Positions 20,535-30,318 of a DNA stretch of 64,000 nucleotides are shown piece by piece. The notes under the pieces were generated by a model that ran no database searches, had not been told where the DNA came from, and worked only from the letters and a program-made list of their open reading frames with translations. The stretch comes from Lentilactobacillus parakefiri. GTDB lineage: Bacteria > Bacillota > Bacilli > Lactobacillales > Lactobacillaceae. The DNA is taken from NCBI RefSeq assembly GCF_002157585.1, contig NZ_BDGB01000079.1, positions 1 through 64,000 of the forward strand. Reading direction: 5' to 3'. Positions within the stretch are counted from its first letter, which is position 1. Every line of letters starts with the position of its first letter. The translations under genes and the position numbers were made by a program.

Positions 20535-21893
20535 ATGAGTAATTTTTCAGAATTTAATTTAAAGCCATTTTTGTTGGATGCCGTTAAGGAGCTGAACTTT
20601 AGTCACCCCACACCCGTCCAGGAAAAGGTCATGCCTGTTATCATGCAGGGAAGAGATGTTGTGGGGCAATCCGCTACTGGTAGCGGGAAGACCCATGCTT
20701 TTCTGTTACCGATTTTTAACCAGCTTGATCCCAGTAAAGACGAGGTCCAAGCGGTGATTACGACACCCAGCCGAGAGTTAGCCTATCAGATCATCGATGC
20801 TGCCAAGCAGTTGGCTAAGCACGCGGGCGAACCGATTTCAATTGGTGCCTACATTGGTGGAACGGATAAGGCTCGTCAAGAAAAGAAGATTCAGCATGAA
20901 CAACCGCAACTGGTTGTCGGCACCCCTGGTCGAATTTGGGACCTCATTTCAAACGGTGGCTTGGATGTTCATACTGCCCAATTAGTGATTGACGAGGCGG
21001 ATATGACCCTGGATATGGGATTCTTGGACGTCGTTGACAATATCGCCGCCAGTTTTGGGAAACACGTTCAAATGATGGTCTTCTCTGCAACCATCCCCCA
21101 AAAGATTAACATCTTTTTAAAAAAATACATGGTGAATCCCTTCATCGAAGAGATCCCAGTGTCAACCATCATCAGCCCAACAATCGATAATTGGCTGATT
21201 TCAACTAAAGGCCAGGATAAAAATCAACTTATTTATAAATTGTTGACGATTGGGGAACCTTATTTGGTTTTGATTTTTGCCAACACCCGCAAACGAGTGG
21301 AAGAATTGACCGACTATTTGAAGGGCCAGGGGCTCAAAGTTGCAATGATTCACGGTGGTCTTAAGCCTCGTGAGCGTAAACAAGTGATGAAACGGGTTAA
21401 GAACCTTGAATTTCAATTCGTTGTCGCAACTGATTTAGCTGCACGGGGCATTGATATCGAGGGGGTATCGGATGTCATCAACGATGATATTCCCACCGAA
21501 GATCTCGAGTTTTTCATTCACCGCGTTGGCCGAACTGGTCGAAACGGCATGTCAGGAACTTCAATCACGTTATATTCACCTGATGAAGAAAAAGCAGTCG
21601 AAGAGCTTGAGAACATGGGAATTCATTTCAAACCCAAGGCACTGAAAAATGGTGAAATTGTTGATTCCTATGACCGTAATCGGCGAAAGACCCACCGAAA
21701 GAAGCATGACAAGCTGGATCCAACGATGATCGGAATGATCAAGAAGAAAAAGAAAAAGATCAAGCCTGGTTACAAACGGCGAATTAAAAACACGATTGCG
21801 AGAAAAGACGAGATGGATCGTCGAGTCGCTAAACGTGAAGAAGCCCGAGCTAAGCGTAAACAACGTAAGAATAGTTCTTCAAGGTATCAATAG
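20535..21893 (+). CDS. cshB: DEAD-box RNA helicase CshB
   Basis: A 452-residue helicase. Q motif region FSHPTPVQEKVMP, motif I SATGSGKT, motif II DEAD, motif III SAT and motif VI HRVGRTGR are all present. The C-terminal 70 residues are very basic (runs of Lys and Arg), as in CshB/YqfR, and probably bind RNA. ATG 20535 is set by AGGAGA at 20525-20530, just after the nrnA stop. It is probably involved in cold-linked RNA unwinding or ribosome assembly. Confidence 0.92.
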   Translation: MSNFSEFNLKPFLLDAVKELNFSHPTPVQEKVMPVIMQGRDVVGQSATGSGKTHAFLLPIFNQLDPSKDEVQAVITTPSRELAYQIIDAAKQLAKHAGEPISIGAYIGGTDKARQEKKIQHEQPQLVVGTPGRIWDLISNGGLDVHTAQLVIDEADMTLDMGFLDVVDNIAASFGKHVQMMVFSATIPQKINIFLKKYMVNPFIEEIPVSTIISPTIDNWLISTKGQDKNQLIYKLLTIGEPYLVLIFANTRKRVEELTDYLKGQGLKVAMIHGGLKPRERKQVMKRVKNLEFQFVVATDLAARGIDIEGVSDVINDDIPTEDLEFFIHRVGRTGRNGMSGTSITLYSPDEEKAVEELENMGIHFKPKALKNGEIVDSYDRNRRKTHRKKHDKLDPTMIGMIKKKKKKIKPGYKRRIKNTIARKDEMDRRVAKREEARAKRKQRKNSSSRYQ

Positions 21894-21900
21894 GTCTGTA

Positions 21901-21929
21901 TTGACACCATATTCACAAAAAAGTATACT
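21901..21929 (+). promoter_or_regulatory. promoter of the alaS T-box transcript
   Basis: TTGACA (21901-21906), a 17-base spacer, then TATACT (21924-21929), a near-consensus promoter. It starts the leader that carries the T-box. Confidence 0.85.
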
Positions 21930-21934
21930 TTGAG

Positions 21935-22150
21935 ATGTGTTAAGAATATGCCGCATAAGGATCTGTTTCAGAGACGTTTTGGCTGGTGGGAAAAACGACG
22001 GAAATTACGCGGTGCTCTCTTAAAAGTTAAATGATCAAACGCAACTCTACGTTATAGAGATTAAGTGGTTAACGATAAACATCGTTGCAATCAGAGTGGT
22101 ACCGCGTCAATGGGCGTCTCTGCGAGCAACGGTGTTTTAATTTTGTCGAA
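21935..22150 (+). ncRNA. T-box riboswitch of alaS
   Basis: The conserved T-box GAGTGGTACCGCG is at 22094-22106. It lies in a leader of about 220 bases that begins at a strong promoter and ends at alaS. Upstream sequence can fold into the long Stem I, with CCGC near 21951 facing GCGG near 22009. Alanine codons GCG (22009-22011) and GCT (22014-22016) are candidates for the specifier, but I could not fix the pairing. An ACCG/CGGT stem followed by GTTTTAATTTT near 22131-22145 could be the terminator. Uncharged tRNA-Ala should allow readthrough. Confidence 0.9.
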
Positions 22151-22161
22151 GGAGAAAAAAC

Positions 22162-24804
22162 ATGAAACAGTTAAGTAGTGGTCAGATTAGACAAATGTAC
22201 CTCGATTTCTTCCAGGAAAAGGGCCATACCATTGAACCAAGCGCCTCATTGATTCCAGTGGACGATCCAACCTTGCTGTGGATCAATTCCGGTGTTGCCA
22301 CCATGAAAAAGTATTTTGACGGGTCGGTAGTCCCAAAAAACCCACGGATGACCAGTTCTCAAAAGAGTATTCGAACCAACGATATTGAAAACGTCGGCAA
22401 AACCCCGCGCCATCACACCTTATTTGAAATGTTGGGAAACTTTTCGGTTGGTGACTATTTCAAAAAGGAAGCCATTACCTGGGCCTATGAACTGTTAACC
22501 TCACCCAAGTGGTTTGGCTGGGATCCTGAAAAGCTCTATATGACGGTCTATCCAAAGGATAAAGATGCCAAGATGTATTGGGAAAAAGTAGGTGTCGCAC
22601 CCGATCATATCATTGAAATCGAAGATAACTTTTGGGATATCGGCCAGGGACCATCCGGCCCTGACTCAGAGATCTTCTATGATCGCGGAAAGGACTTTGA
22701 CAATTTAGCCCCCGACGACCCGGAAAACTACCCAGGCGGTGAAAACGACCGTTGGCTTGAAGTATGGAACATCGTGTTCTCACAGTTTAACCACACGCCA
22801 CAAGATACTTACGAACCACTGCCACGAAAAAACATTGATACTGGAATGGGGCTCGAACGGGTTGTTTCAATTTTCCAACATGCTCGAACCAACTTTGAGA
22901 CCGACCTCTTTTTACCAATGATTCACAAAACTGAGGAGCTAAGTGACAATAAAAAATATGACACCAACAAGAAGGACAATGAAGCCTTCAGAATTATTGC
23001 TGATCACGCCCGGGCAATTACGGTTGCGATTGGTGACGGGGCACTCCCTTCAAACGTTGGCCGTGGTTATGTGATTCGCCGATTAATTAGACGCGCAATT
23101 GTTAATGGTCAGCGGCTTGGAATTAACGAAGCATTCCTGTACAAGTTAGTCCCAGTCGTCGGCGAAACTCTGGAATCTTATTATCCGGACGTTCTTAAGC
23201 AAAAAGATTATATTGCTAAGGTTGTCCGCTCTGAGGAAGACCGGTTTAATGAAACCTTGGCTGATGGTTTGAAACTGTTCAATCAAGTTGTGAAAGACGC
23301 CAAGGAAAATAATCAGACGATTATTGATGGTCCAACTGCTTTTAAACTTTACGATACTTACGGTTTCCCTGTTGAACTAACCGAAGAAGAAGCCAATGAT
23401 GCCGGTTTATCAGTTGACAAACCAGGCTTTGAAGCAGAGATGGAAAAACAAAAGGATCGTGCTCGAAAAGCCCGCAGCGGAGCCAAATCAATGGGCGTTC
23501 AACGAGACCTTTTAATTGAAATCAAGGACCCAAGTGAATACGTTGGCTATGACACCTTGGATGTGGATCATGCGAAGCTTTTGGAAATCGTTGAAAATGA
23601 AAAATTGGTTGATAATTCTAAGGGTGGATCCGTTGAAGTTATTTTTGACAAGACACCGTTCTATGCCGAAATGGGCGGCCAGGTTGCTGATCGGGGGGTT
23701 GTCCTTGATGAAGAGGGGGACAAAGTTGCGGATGTCGTCGATGTCCATCACGCACCGAACGGCCAGAATCTTCACACGCTGAAAACCCAAGAGCCACTTG
23801 AGAAAGGCAAAACTTATCATCTGATTGTGGACAAATTGTTCCACAGCCGCGTTGAGAAGAACCACACTGCGACTCATTTACTTGACCAATCTCTGCGAAA
23901 CGTTTTAGGTGGTCACACGCAACAGGCAGGGTCACTAGTTGAACCAAACTATCTGCGATTTGACTTCAACCACTTTGGTCAGGTAACTGATGAAGATCTA
24001 CAGAAGGTTGAAGATATGGTTAACCGCCAAATCTTCAATGAAATCGACGTGAACACCGTTGTGACCGATCCTAAGACTGGTAAGAAGATGGGTGCCATCG
24101 CCTTATTTAGTGAAAAATACGGTGATAAAGTTCGAGTTGTCAGCATTGGTGATTTCTCAGTTGAATTTTGTGGCGGAACTCACGTGACAAATACGCGTGA
24201 CATTGGGCTATTTAAGATTGTCTCGGAATCCGGCGTCGGTGCTGGTGTTCGTCGAATCGAAGCGGTGACGGCCAAGGATGCGTTCAAATTGTTGAACGAC
24301 CATGAAAAAGAACTCAAACAAATTGCCAGCGACTTGAAAGTAACTCAAATTAAAGATACGCCCAAACGAGTTGGGCAACTTTTAAGTGAAATTAAGGATC
24401 TGACCCAAAAACAGCAATCACTTGAAGCCAAACTAGCTGGTCAACAAGCTCAAAATGTTTTTGCCGACAAGAAAGCTGCTGGCAAATATTCCATTATTAC
24501 TGGTATCATCAAAGATGCCGGGATGGATCAACTTCGTCAATTGGCTGATACATGGCGCTCTAAGCAATTGTCAGATGTTTTGGTTCTTGGGACTGGTAGC
24601 GGCGACAAAGCGAATTTGATTGTCGCAGTGAGCGATGAACAGATTAAAGCTGGAATCAAGGCTGGGGATCTCATCAAATCGATCGCCGGCAATATTAAAG
24701 GTGGCGGTGGCGGCCGGCCAAATATGGCTCAGGCCGGTGGAAAAGACCCCGCAGGCCTGGATAAAGCGATGAATGCGGCGGTCGAGTGGTTATCAAATAA
24801 ATAA
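22162..24804 (+). CDS. alaS: alanine--tRNA ligase
   Basis: An 880-residue class II synthetase that charges tRNA-Ala and edits mischarged Ser and Gly. The class II catalytic core is in the first 450 residues (PRMTSSQKSIRTNDIENVG; GLERV motif 3). The editing site follows with HTATHLLDQ near 570 and FCGGTHVTN near 672. The C-Ala domain ends in GGGGGRPNMAQAGG. GAAGGAG precedes ATG 22162. Expression is probably set by the T-box leader. Confidence 0.98.
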   Translation: MKQLSSGQIRQMYLDFFQEKGHTIEPSASLIPVDDPTLLWINSGVATMKKYFDGSVVPKNPRMTSSQKSIRTNDIENVGKTPRHHTLFEMLGNFSVGDYFKKEAITWAYELLTSPKWFGWDPEKLYMTVYPKDKDAKMYWEKVGVAPDHIIEIEDNFWDIGQGPSGPDSEIFYDRGKDFDNLAPDDPENYPGGENDRWLEVWNIVFSQFNHTPQDTYEPLPRKNIDTGMGLERVVSIFQHARTNFETDLFLPMIHKTEELSDNKKYDTNKKDNEAFRIIADHARAITVAIGDGALPSNVGRGYVIRRLIRRAIVNGQRLGINEAFLYKLVPVVGETLESYYPDVLKQKDYIAKVVRSEEDRFNETLADGLKLFNQVVKDAKENNQTIIDGPTAFKLYDTYGFPVELTEEEANDAGLSVDKPGFEAEMEKQKDRARKARSGAKSMGVQRDLLIEIKDPSEYVGYDTLDVDHAKLLEIVENEKLVDNSKGGSVEVIFDKTPFYAEMGGQVADRGVVLDEEGDKVADVVDVHHAPNGQNLHTLKTQEPLEKGKTYHLIVDKLFHSRVEKNHTATHLLDQSLRNVLGGHTQQAGSLVEPNYLRFDFNHFGQVTDEDLQKVEDMVNRQIFNEIDVNTVVTDPKTGKKMGAIALFSEKYGDKVRVVSIGDFSVEFCGGTHVTNTRDIGLFKIVSESGVGAGVRRIEAVTAKDAFKLLNDHEKELKQIASDLKVTQIKDTPKRVGQLLSEIKDLTQKQQSLEAKLAGQQAQNVFADKKAAGKYSIITGIIKDAGMDQLRQLADTWRSKQLSDVLVLGTGSGDKANLIVAVSDEQIKAGIKAGDLIKSIAGNIKGGGGGRPNMAQAGGKDPAGLDKAMNAAVEWLSNK

Positions 24805-24912
24805 TTATTACGTCACGGTTACATGTCGGTTACATTGGCTTACTTGATTGTAGTTTCACTTATAATCAGTTAAAATTAATACAAATGACCTTAAGTCATA
24901 GAGGTGAATCGT

Positions 24913-25194
24913 ATGAGTTCGTTAGATAAAACCATGTTTTTTAATTTTAATGAAGACCAGCCAAAAGACGTCCGTGAAACACTGTTGACTGTGTATGCAG
25001 CACTGGAAGAAAAGGGTTATAATCCGTATAATCAGATTGTTGGCTACTTGATTTCTGGCGATCCAGCATACATTCCACGTAACCTTGATGCGCGAAATCT
25101 TATCCGCCGGCATGAACGTGATGAAATAATCGAAGAATTAGTTCGTTTCTATTTGGATAATCATCCAACTGAGACGAAAAAAGGTGAAAAATGA
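24913..25194 (+). CDS. IreB-family regulatory phosphoprotein (DUF965)
   Basis: A 93-residue protein, [11 protein letters not shown] at the N-terminus then [24 protein letters not shown], the signature of IreB/YrzL. In Enterococcus, IreB is phosphorylated near its N-terminus by the Ser/Thr kinase IreK and affects cephalosporin resistance; Thr7 is in the corresponding place here. ATG 24913 is chosen over GTG 24904, because AGAGGTG lies just upstream of it. It overlaps ruvX by 4 bases, in the standard alaS-ireB-ruvX-DUF1292 order. Confidence 0.92.
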   Translation: MSSLDKTMFFNFNEDQPKDVRETLLTVYAALEEKGYNPYNQIVGYLISGDPAYIPRNLDARNLIRRHERDEIIEELVRFYLDNHPTETKKGEK

Positions 25195-25625
25195 GATTAA
25201 TGGGCTTAGATGTTGGTTCAAAGACCGTCGGGGTTGCTGTTAGTGACCAGTTGGGATGGACCTCACAAGGGGTTGAAATAATTCGAATTGATGAGGAAAA
25301 CAAAGAATTCGGTTTGGATCGGGTTTCTGAATTAGTTGAAAAGTACCAAGTTGATGGGTTTGTCGTTGGCCTCCCCAAAAACATGAACAATTCTTTAGGC
25401 CCGCGGGCGGAAGCCTCACAACAGTATGGCAAACGACTTGAGGAAAAGTTCAACTTTCCAGTTGATTTTGAAGATGAGCGATTAACGACTGTTGAAGCTC
25501 AGCGGATGTTAACTGAAGAAGCAGATGTATCCAGGGCTAAGCGAAAAAAAGTTATCGATAAATTAGCCGCTGGCTTGATACTTCAGAATTATTTGGACCG
25601 CAATGGTAAATTAACTAAAATATAG
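25191..25625 (+). CDS. ruvX: RuvX/YqgF-type Holliday junction resolvase or pre-16S rRNA nuclease
   Basis: A 144-residue RNase H-fold nuclease. The first catalytic Asp is in [13 protein letters not shown], the second acidic site is in [11 protein letters not shown] near 99 and the last is near KVIDKLAAG. The family is described both as a Holliday junction resolvase and as the enzyme that matures the 16S rRNA 5' end. The start overlaps the ireB stop (ATGA). Confidence 0.92.
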   Translation: MRLMGLDVGSKTVGVAVSDQLGWTSQGVEIIRIDEENKEFGLDRVSELVEKYQVDGFVVGLPKNMNNSLGPRAEASQQYGKRLEEKFNFPVDFEDERLTTVEAQRMLTEEADVSRAKRKKVIDKLAAGLILQNYLDRNGKLTKI

Positions 25626-25639
25626 CGAGGTAAACAATT

Positions 25640-25966
25640 ATGGCAGACCAAGAACCAGTACAACAACAGATTACATTAGTCGACGAAAACGGCGATGAAA
25701 CTTTATACGACGTGTTATTCACCTTCAAGTCCGAGGACTTTGATCGTTCATATATTCTCATTTATCCAGATAGTAAGGGTGAAGATGAAGAAGTTGAAAT
25801 CCAAGCCTATGCACTGCCAAAGGGTGACGATCCAAGTGACCCACAGGGTGGCGAACTTCAAGCAATTGAAACGGATAAAGAATGGGATATGATCGAATCA
25901 GTTTTGAACACGTTCTTGGGTAAAGATGGCGATGATCAGGATGATGACAGCGACGACAATCAATAA
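25640..25966 (+). CDS. DUF1292 protein (YrzB family)
   Basis: A 108-residue acidic cytosolic protein: ITLVDENGDETLYDVLFTF, then a YILIYP strand and a C-terminal run of Asp. DUF1292 proteins always sit with alaS, ireB and ruvX in Firmicutes, but their function is unknown. CGAGG precedes ATG 25640; a terminator follows. Confidence 0.9.
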   Translation: MADQEPVQQQITLVDENGDETLYDVLFTFKSEDFDRSYILIYPDSKGEDEEVEIQAYALPKGDDPSDPQGGELQAIETDKEWDMIESVLNTFLGKDGDDQDDDSDDNQ

Positions 25967-25987
25967 TTGAAAATCGTCATTATTGCG

Positions 25988-26030
25988 AAAGGATTGAGGC
26001 GGAGCATTGTTGAGTCTCAGTCCTTTTTAA
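25988..26030 (+). terminator. terminator after the DUF1292 gene
   Basis: AAAGGATTGAG (25988-25998) pairs with CTCAGTCCTTT, followed by TTAATT. Confidence 0.8.
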
Positions 26031-26055
26031 TTGAAAGAATTTAGGATGTGATGTA

Positions 26056-26298
26056 ATGTCTACCAACGAAAAACGTCGTTTTAAAGCGACCATTGACGGC
26101 AAAGATTACGTGCTTGTTGGCAAAGGATCAGTGGATCATATGCAGGCAGTGTCTGATTTATTAAATGAGCAACTCAAGCAGCTTCATGAAGCGATGCCAA
26201 ATGCATCCGACGAGCAGCGGGCAATTTTAATTGCCTTTAATGCGATCTCCAAACAATTTGATGTTGAAGAAAGTGCTCACAATAAAGAGGTTCATTAA
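26056..26298 (+). CDS. zapA: cell division protein ZapA
   Basis: An 80-residue ZapA: an N-terminal strand pair (RRFKATIDGKDYVLVGKGS) then a long helix containing the conserved AILIAFNAISKQF-like stretch. ZapA binds FtsZ and bundles protofilaments at the Z ring. It lies directly before cvpA and mutS2, its usual place in Bacillus and lactobacilli. Confidence 0.88.
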   Translation: MSTNEKRRFKATIDGKDYVLVGKGSVDHMQAVSDLLNEQLKQLHEAMPNASDEQRAILIAFNAISKQFDVEESAHNKEVH

Positions 26299-26817
26299 AT
26301 GGTTTTGACGATTGGAATCATTGTGATTTTGATATTTGGCTTTTTCCGCGGCCTTCATCGAGGGTTCGTGAATGAGATTTTAAGTCTAATTGGTTTTTTG
26401 GCAGCAACGATCGTCAGTATTGCTTTCACCAGCCCAATTGCTGACTTTATTAATCATGCCATTTTTCAAAACGGTGGCAATCAAAGTGCTCAAATGATTA
26501 TCAAATGGTTCATCTTTGCGATGCTGTTTGGATTTGTTTGGCGAATGGTTCATTTGTTAGGCGATCTGCTGTCGCCAATCACTCGACTGCCTTTACTGCA
26601 TCAATTAAATGCTTTATTAGGCGGTGCTTCTGATCTGCTCATCAAGTATTTATTTATCTTTATTTTGCTGAACTTTTTAGTGATGTTTCCTGACCAGAGC
26701 ATTCAAGAGCAGTATCAGCAATCTGTTATTTCCCAGTGGATTGTGAAAAAAACACCGATTCTCTCAGATAAAATGATTCAGATTTGGAATCAACATTCTA
26801 GTGAGGTTAATCTATGA
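26299..26817 (+). CDS. CvpA-family membrane protein
   Basis: A 172-residue protein with four predicted membrane segments (about 3-20, 27-45, 65-85, 102-122) and the Colicin V production family pattern GFxRGxxxGFxxE near the N-terminus. The family is needed for colicin V export in E. coli; the role in Gram-positives is not settled. ATG follows the zapA stop without a gap, and the end overlaps mutS2 by 4 bases. Confidence 0.88.
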   Translation: MVLTIGIIVILIFGFFRGLHRGFVNEILSLIGFLAATIVSIAFTSPIADFINHAIFQNGGNQSAQMIIKWFIFAMLFGFVWRMVHLLGDLLSPITRLPLLHQLNALLGGASDLLIKYLFIFILLNFLVMFPDQSIQEQYQQSVISQWIVKKTPILSDKMIQIWNQHSSEVNL

Positions 26818-29180
26818 ACGAAAAAGTTTTAGAAACATTAGAGTATGGAAAAATCAAAGAACAGGTGGCTAAATATTTAACCACTGACCGTGGTCGACAA
26901 ATTGTCGATTTATTGACCCCAAGCCCTTCATTTGAAACAGTCAGCCAACGACTGGCCCAAACAGCTGATGGGGCAGATATTGTCCGCTTAAAGGGAGAAA
27001 TTCCAATTCCCAAACTTGCAGACATTTCAGCTTATATGAAACGTTTACGGATTCAAAACGCATCGCTAAGTGGGACCGAGCTGTCCCATATCACCAAGTT
27101 ATTGCGGGCTGTGCAGGTGGTTACTGATTTTTTCCGGGACCTGGCAGCTGAAGAAGTGGCTCTAAAATCGGTTCCCGCAATTGTTGATCGGCTCACATTA
27201 ATGCCTGAGGTGACCAAGCGGATGGTTACCTCAGTTGATGAAGATGGCCGGATCCTGGATGGTGCCTCTTCTGAACTGCGGTCGATTCGTCGGACAATCG
27301 TTGCCACTCAAAGCAACATCCGTTCGAAAATGGGCAAATTTATCAAGGGGTCGGATGCCAAGTATCTCTCAGAGCCAATTATTACAGTCCGCGACGGTCG
27401 CTTTGTCCTTCCAATCAAGGCGGAGTATAAGCAACGATTTGGTGGCATTATTCACGACCAAAGTGCTTCTGGTCAAACACTATACGTTGAACCCAATAAC
27501 GTGGTTGAAATGAATAATCAATTACGTCGGGATCAGCTCTCTGAACGAGCAGAGGTCCGGCGAATTTTGGCCGAGTTAACTGATCTGATTCGGCCACATC
27601 GAGATGAATTGCTGGCTAACATGGATTTGGTCGGGCAACTGGACTTTGTCAATGCCAAAGCAAAGTTGGCCCATGCGACCGGTAGTGTGATGCCAAAAGT
27701 GTCACCTAAAAATGTGATCAATCTCAGAAAAGCCCGCCACCCACTGATCCCCAGAGATCAAGTTGTCGAAAACGATATTGAGATTGGCGATCAGTACAAC
27801 ACAATCATTGTCACTGGACCGAATACCGGTGGTAAAACAATTACCATTAAGACGGTCGGTCTTCTACAATTAATGGGGCAGTCCGGCTTATTTATCACCG
27901 CAAACGAAGATTCTCAAATAGGCGTGTTTGACAACGTCTTTGCTGATATCGGTGATGAGCAGTCGATTGAAGCTAATCTGAGTACTTTTTCGTCACATAT
28001 GGACAATATTATCAGTATCTTGAAGCAAACAAGTCAACACAGTTTGGTCCTGTTGGATGAACTTGGTGCCGGAACCGATCCCAAAGAAGGGGCGGCACTG
28101 GCAATGGCAATTATTGATGCGTTTCATCGAATTGGCGGTGAGTTGATTGCCACCACCCATTATCCTGAATTAAAGGCGTTTGCTTACAATCGGCCTGGGA
28201 TCATCAACGCATCGATGGAATTTGACGTTGATACACTCCAGCCGACTTATCGATTCTTACTGGGAATTCCCGGTCAAAGTAATGCGTTGAATATCGCCAG
28301 CAAACTTGGGATGCCAAAGGCCATTATTGACCAAGCACGCTCGTTTACCGACTCAGAGAACCAGGATATTAATAACATGATTGAAGAGCTGACAGCGCAA
28401 ACTAAGCGGGCTCACGACGAGGCTGATGATTTGGATGCACAGCTGACCGAATCAACCCGTCTTCAGCATGACCTTCAAGATAAGTTCACCAAGTATGAAA
28501 ATCAGAAGGAACGACTTGTCGAGCAGGCCAAGGAGCAGGCTAATCAAGTGGTCGAAGAGGCCAAGAAGAAGGCCGATCAGATCATTGATGAGCTGCACAA
28601 AAAGCAGGCCCAAGTCGGTCAAGTTGCTGTGAAAGAAAATGAACTGATTGATGCCAAAGGGGCGCTTAATAAATTGGAATCCGCTCCTAGTCTGACAAAG
28701 AATAAGGTTCTAAGAAAAGAAAAGGCCAAGCACGATTTTCGTGCCGGCGACGATGTCTTGGTAAAGTCTTACGGGCAACAAGGCACGTTGTTTAGGAAGG
28801 ATAAAAACCACACTTGGGACGTCCAAATTGGCATTTTAAAGATGCAGATTGAAGAAGCTGATTTGGAGAAGGCCACCCCAGTCAAACAAGACAAGAATCA
28901 GTATCAAACGCATGTTTCCCGAACCAGGTCGACTGGAATGTCACCAACCTTGGATCTTCGTGGTCACCGCTATGAAGAGGCGATGACCGAAGTTGATCGA
29001 TATATTGATTCGGCATTACTTGCGGGATACCCTTCAGTGACGATTATTCATGGAAAGGGAACGGGAGCCCTTAGAAAGGGAGTTACCGAATATTTGAAAC
29101 GTAATCCCCGGGTTAAAAGTTTTGGCTACTCGGCGCCCAATGCTGGTGGTGACGGGTCAACGGTTGTAAAATTAAAATAA
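26814..29180 (+). CDS. mutS2: MutS2 (RqcU-type) ATPase and Smr endonuclease
   Basis: A 788-residue MutS paralogue without the mismatch-recognition domain. Walker A GPNTGGKT is near 333 and LLDELGAGTDPKEG is the Walker B/signature. A coiled coil covers 520-630, a KOW-like strand region follows, and the Smr domain LDLRGHRYEEA...IIHGKGTGALR is at the C-terminus. The Bacillus homologue splits collided ribosomes; others act on recombination intermediates. ATG overlaps the cvpA stop. Confidence 0.96.
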   Translation: MNEKVLETLEYGKIKEQVAKYLTTDRGRQIVDLLTPSPSFETVSQRLAQTADGADIVRLKGEIPIPKLADISAYMKRLRIQNASLSGTELSHITKLLRAVQVVTDFFRDLAAEEVALKSVPAIVDRLTLMPEVTKRMVTSVDEDGRILDGASSELRSIRRTIVATQSNIRSKMGKFIKGSDAKYLSEPIITVRDGRFVLPIKAEYKQRFGGIIHDQSASGQTLYVEPNNVVEMNNQLRRDQLSERAEVRRILAELTDLIRPHRDELLANMDLVGQLDFVNAKAKLAHATGSVMPKVSPKNVINLRKARHPLIPRDQVVENDIEIGDQYNTIIVTGPNTGGKTITIKTVGLLQLMGQSGLFITANEDSQIGVFDNVFADIGDEQSIEANLSTFSSHMDNIISILKQTSQHSLVLLDELGAGTDPKEGAALAMAIIDAFHRIGGELIATTHYPELKAFAYNRPGIINASMEFDVDTLQPTYRFLLGIPGQSNALNIASKLGMPKAIIDQARSFTDSENQDINNMIEELTAQTKRAHDEADDLDAQLTESTRLQHDLQDKFTKYENQKERLVEQAKEQANQVVEEAKKKADQIIDELHKKQAQVGQVAVKENELIDAKGALNKLESAPSLTKNKVLRKEKAKHDFRAGDDVLVKSYGQQGTLFRKDKNHTWDVQIGILKMQIEEADLEKATPVKQDKNQYQTHVSRTRSTGMSPTLDLRGHRYEEAMTEVDRYIDSALLAGYPSVTIIHGKGTGALRKGVTEYLKRNPRVKSFGYSAPNAGGDGSTVVKLK

Positions 29181-29200
29181 AATTGATTGTGTGCAATCTG

Positions 29201-29229
29201 TTTGCTTTTTGCTAAAAAATTGTTAGTAT
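29201..29229 (+). promoter_or_regulatory. probable trxA promoter
   Basis: TTTGCT (29201-29206), a 17-base spacer, then TAGTAT (29224-29229), in the gap between mutS2 and trxA. Confidence 0.5.
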
Positions 29230-29259
29230 TAAACTATAAAAGGATTGGAGTGTTTTGAT

Positions 29260-29571
29260 ATGCTTAAAGAAACCACAGATCAAACTTTTGAAAAAGACAC
29301 TGCACAAGGGGTTACCTTAACCGACGTTTGGGCAACTTGGTGCGGCCCTTGCCGGATGCAGACGCCTGTCATCGAAGAGCTGGCAGAAGAAATGAATAAT
29401 GTAAAGTTCACCAAAATGGATGCTGACAAGAATCCGGAGACTTTATCAAAATTCGGCATTATGAGTATCCCGACTTTACTGGTTAAAAAAGACGGTAAAG
29501 TAGTTGATACCATCGTTGGATATCATCCAAAAGCCCAAGTCAAAAAAGTGCTCGATCAATATGCCGGCTAG
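29260..29571 (+). CDS. trxA: thioredoxin
   Basis: A 103-residue thioredoxin with the redox motif WATWCGPCRMQTP at about 25-37 and the conserved cis-Pro in MSIPTLLV. It reduces protein disulfides in the cytosol, with thioredoxin reductase. ATG 29260 is chosen because GGAG at 29247-29250 is nine bases upstream; an earlier in-frame TTG at 29245 lies inside that RBS. A strong hairpin follows. Confidence 0.95.
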   Translation: MLKETTDQTFEKDTAQGVTLTDVWATWCGPCRMQTPVIEELAEEMNNVKFTKMDADKNPETLSKFGIMSIPTLLVKKDGKVVDTIVGYHPKAQVKKVLDQYAG

Positions 29572-29612
29572 TTTTAAGAGCTATCTGGCTCCTAGAGCGT
29601 CCCGACAGTAAG

Positions 29613-29656
29613 AAAGCCCGCGACAAAACCTGGTTGGTTTTGCGTGGGCTTTTTGA
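29613..29656. terminator. terminator between trxA and the convergent yslB gene
   Basis: AAAGCCCGCGACAAAACC pairs with GGTTTTGCGTGGGCTTT around TGGTT (one G-U and one bulge position), and T residues follow on the plus side. The A-run on the left gives T residues for the minus strand. Confidence 0.85.
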
Positions 29657-29666
29657 TTATTGTCAG

Positions 29667-30185
29667 TTATTCCTGAGGCTTGGTGTTATCCTCGGAGTCT
29701 GGCTGAATCATTTCAAATATGGCTGAAGCTTCCTGGCCATCAGTCGGCTTGTCGGGGCTCAGATAAGTGCTCAGGAGTACAAATCCTTTATTGGTATTCG
29801 TCTTTTCCAGCTCAGCTTCTGCCTGCTGATTAAGAATATATTGACAGCTTTGAGCGATGAATCCAGATTCAAGATAGAAGTCTGGATCGTCGAAGGCGTC
29901 GAGGCGCTGGGCAACAATTTTGCCACTGAGCTGCCAGCTGATTTGGTTGCCAGACCGTTTGAGCAGTTTCAGATCACCAAATTTGAACTGTTTGAAAAAG
30001 GTTTCCAAATCTTCATAGGTTGCCAGACGATGGTTTCTCGCCAAATGTTTGCCCGCCCAATAGGAAATTTCATGGGCATCTTTGCCTAGAATTTCAGGGA
30101 TCAGTGAATCGCGAATTAATTCCTGTCCCAGTAAGCTTCTCATTGTATCGTCAGTCATAAAATGCTTGTATACTTCGTTATCCAT
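29667..30185 (-). CDS. YslB-family protein (DUF2507)
   Basis: A 172-residue protein read on the minus strand. It contains the YslB pattern: LGRELIRD-like start, ILYWAGK-like ISYWAGKHLAR near 42, then LSGKIVAQRL and GFIAQSCQYI. The fold is related to the V4R/TRAPP-like heme or ligand binders, and the function is unknown. It lies beside murI and rdgB as in Bacillus, but inverted. The start ATG at 30185 follows AGGAGAT-like sequence. Confidence 0.88.
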   Translation of the reverse strand: MDNEVYKHFMTDDTMRSLLGQELIRDSLIPEILGKDAHEISYWAGKHLARNHRLATYEDLETFFKQFKFGDLKLLKRSGNQISWQLSGKIVAQRLDAFDDPDFYLESGFIAQSCQYILNQQAEAELEKTNTNKGFVLLSTYLSPDKPTDGQEASAIFEMIQPDSEDNTKPQE

Positions 30186-30318
30186 TTTTTAATCTCCACC
30201 AATGCAAAATGTAATAAATAAATTATACAATAAAATCATTAATCTTGTTTTGTAAGTTGAAGTAAAGATTCTTTTGCAAGATAATAATATTATTGAGACA
30301 AAGGAAGAAGGAATTCTG

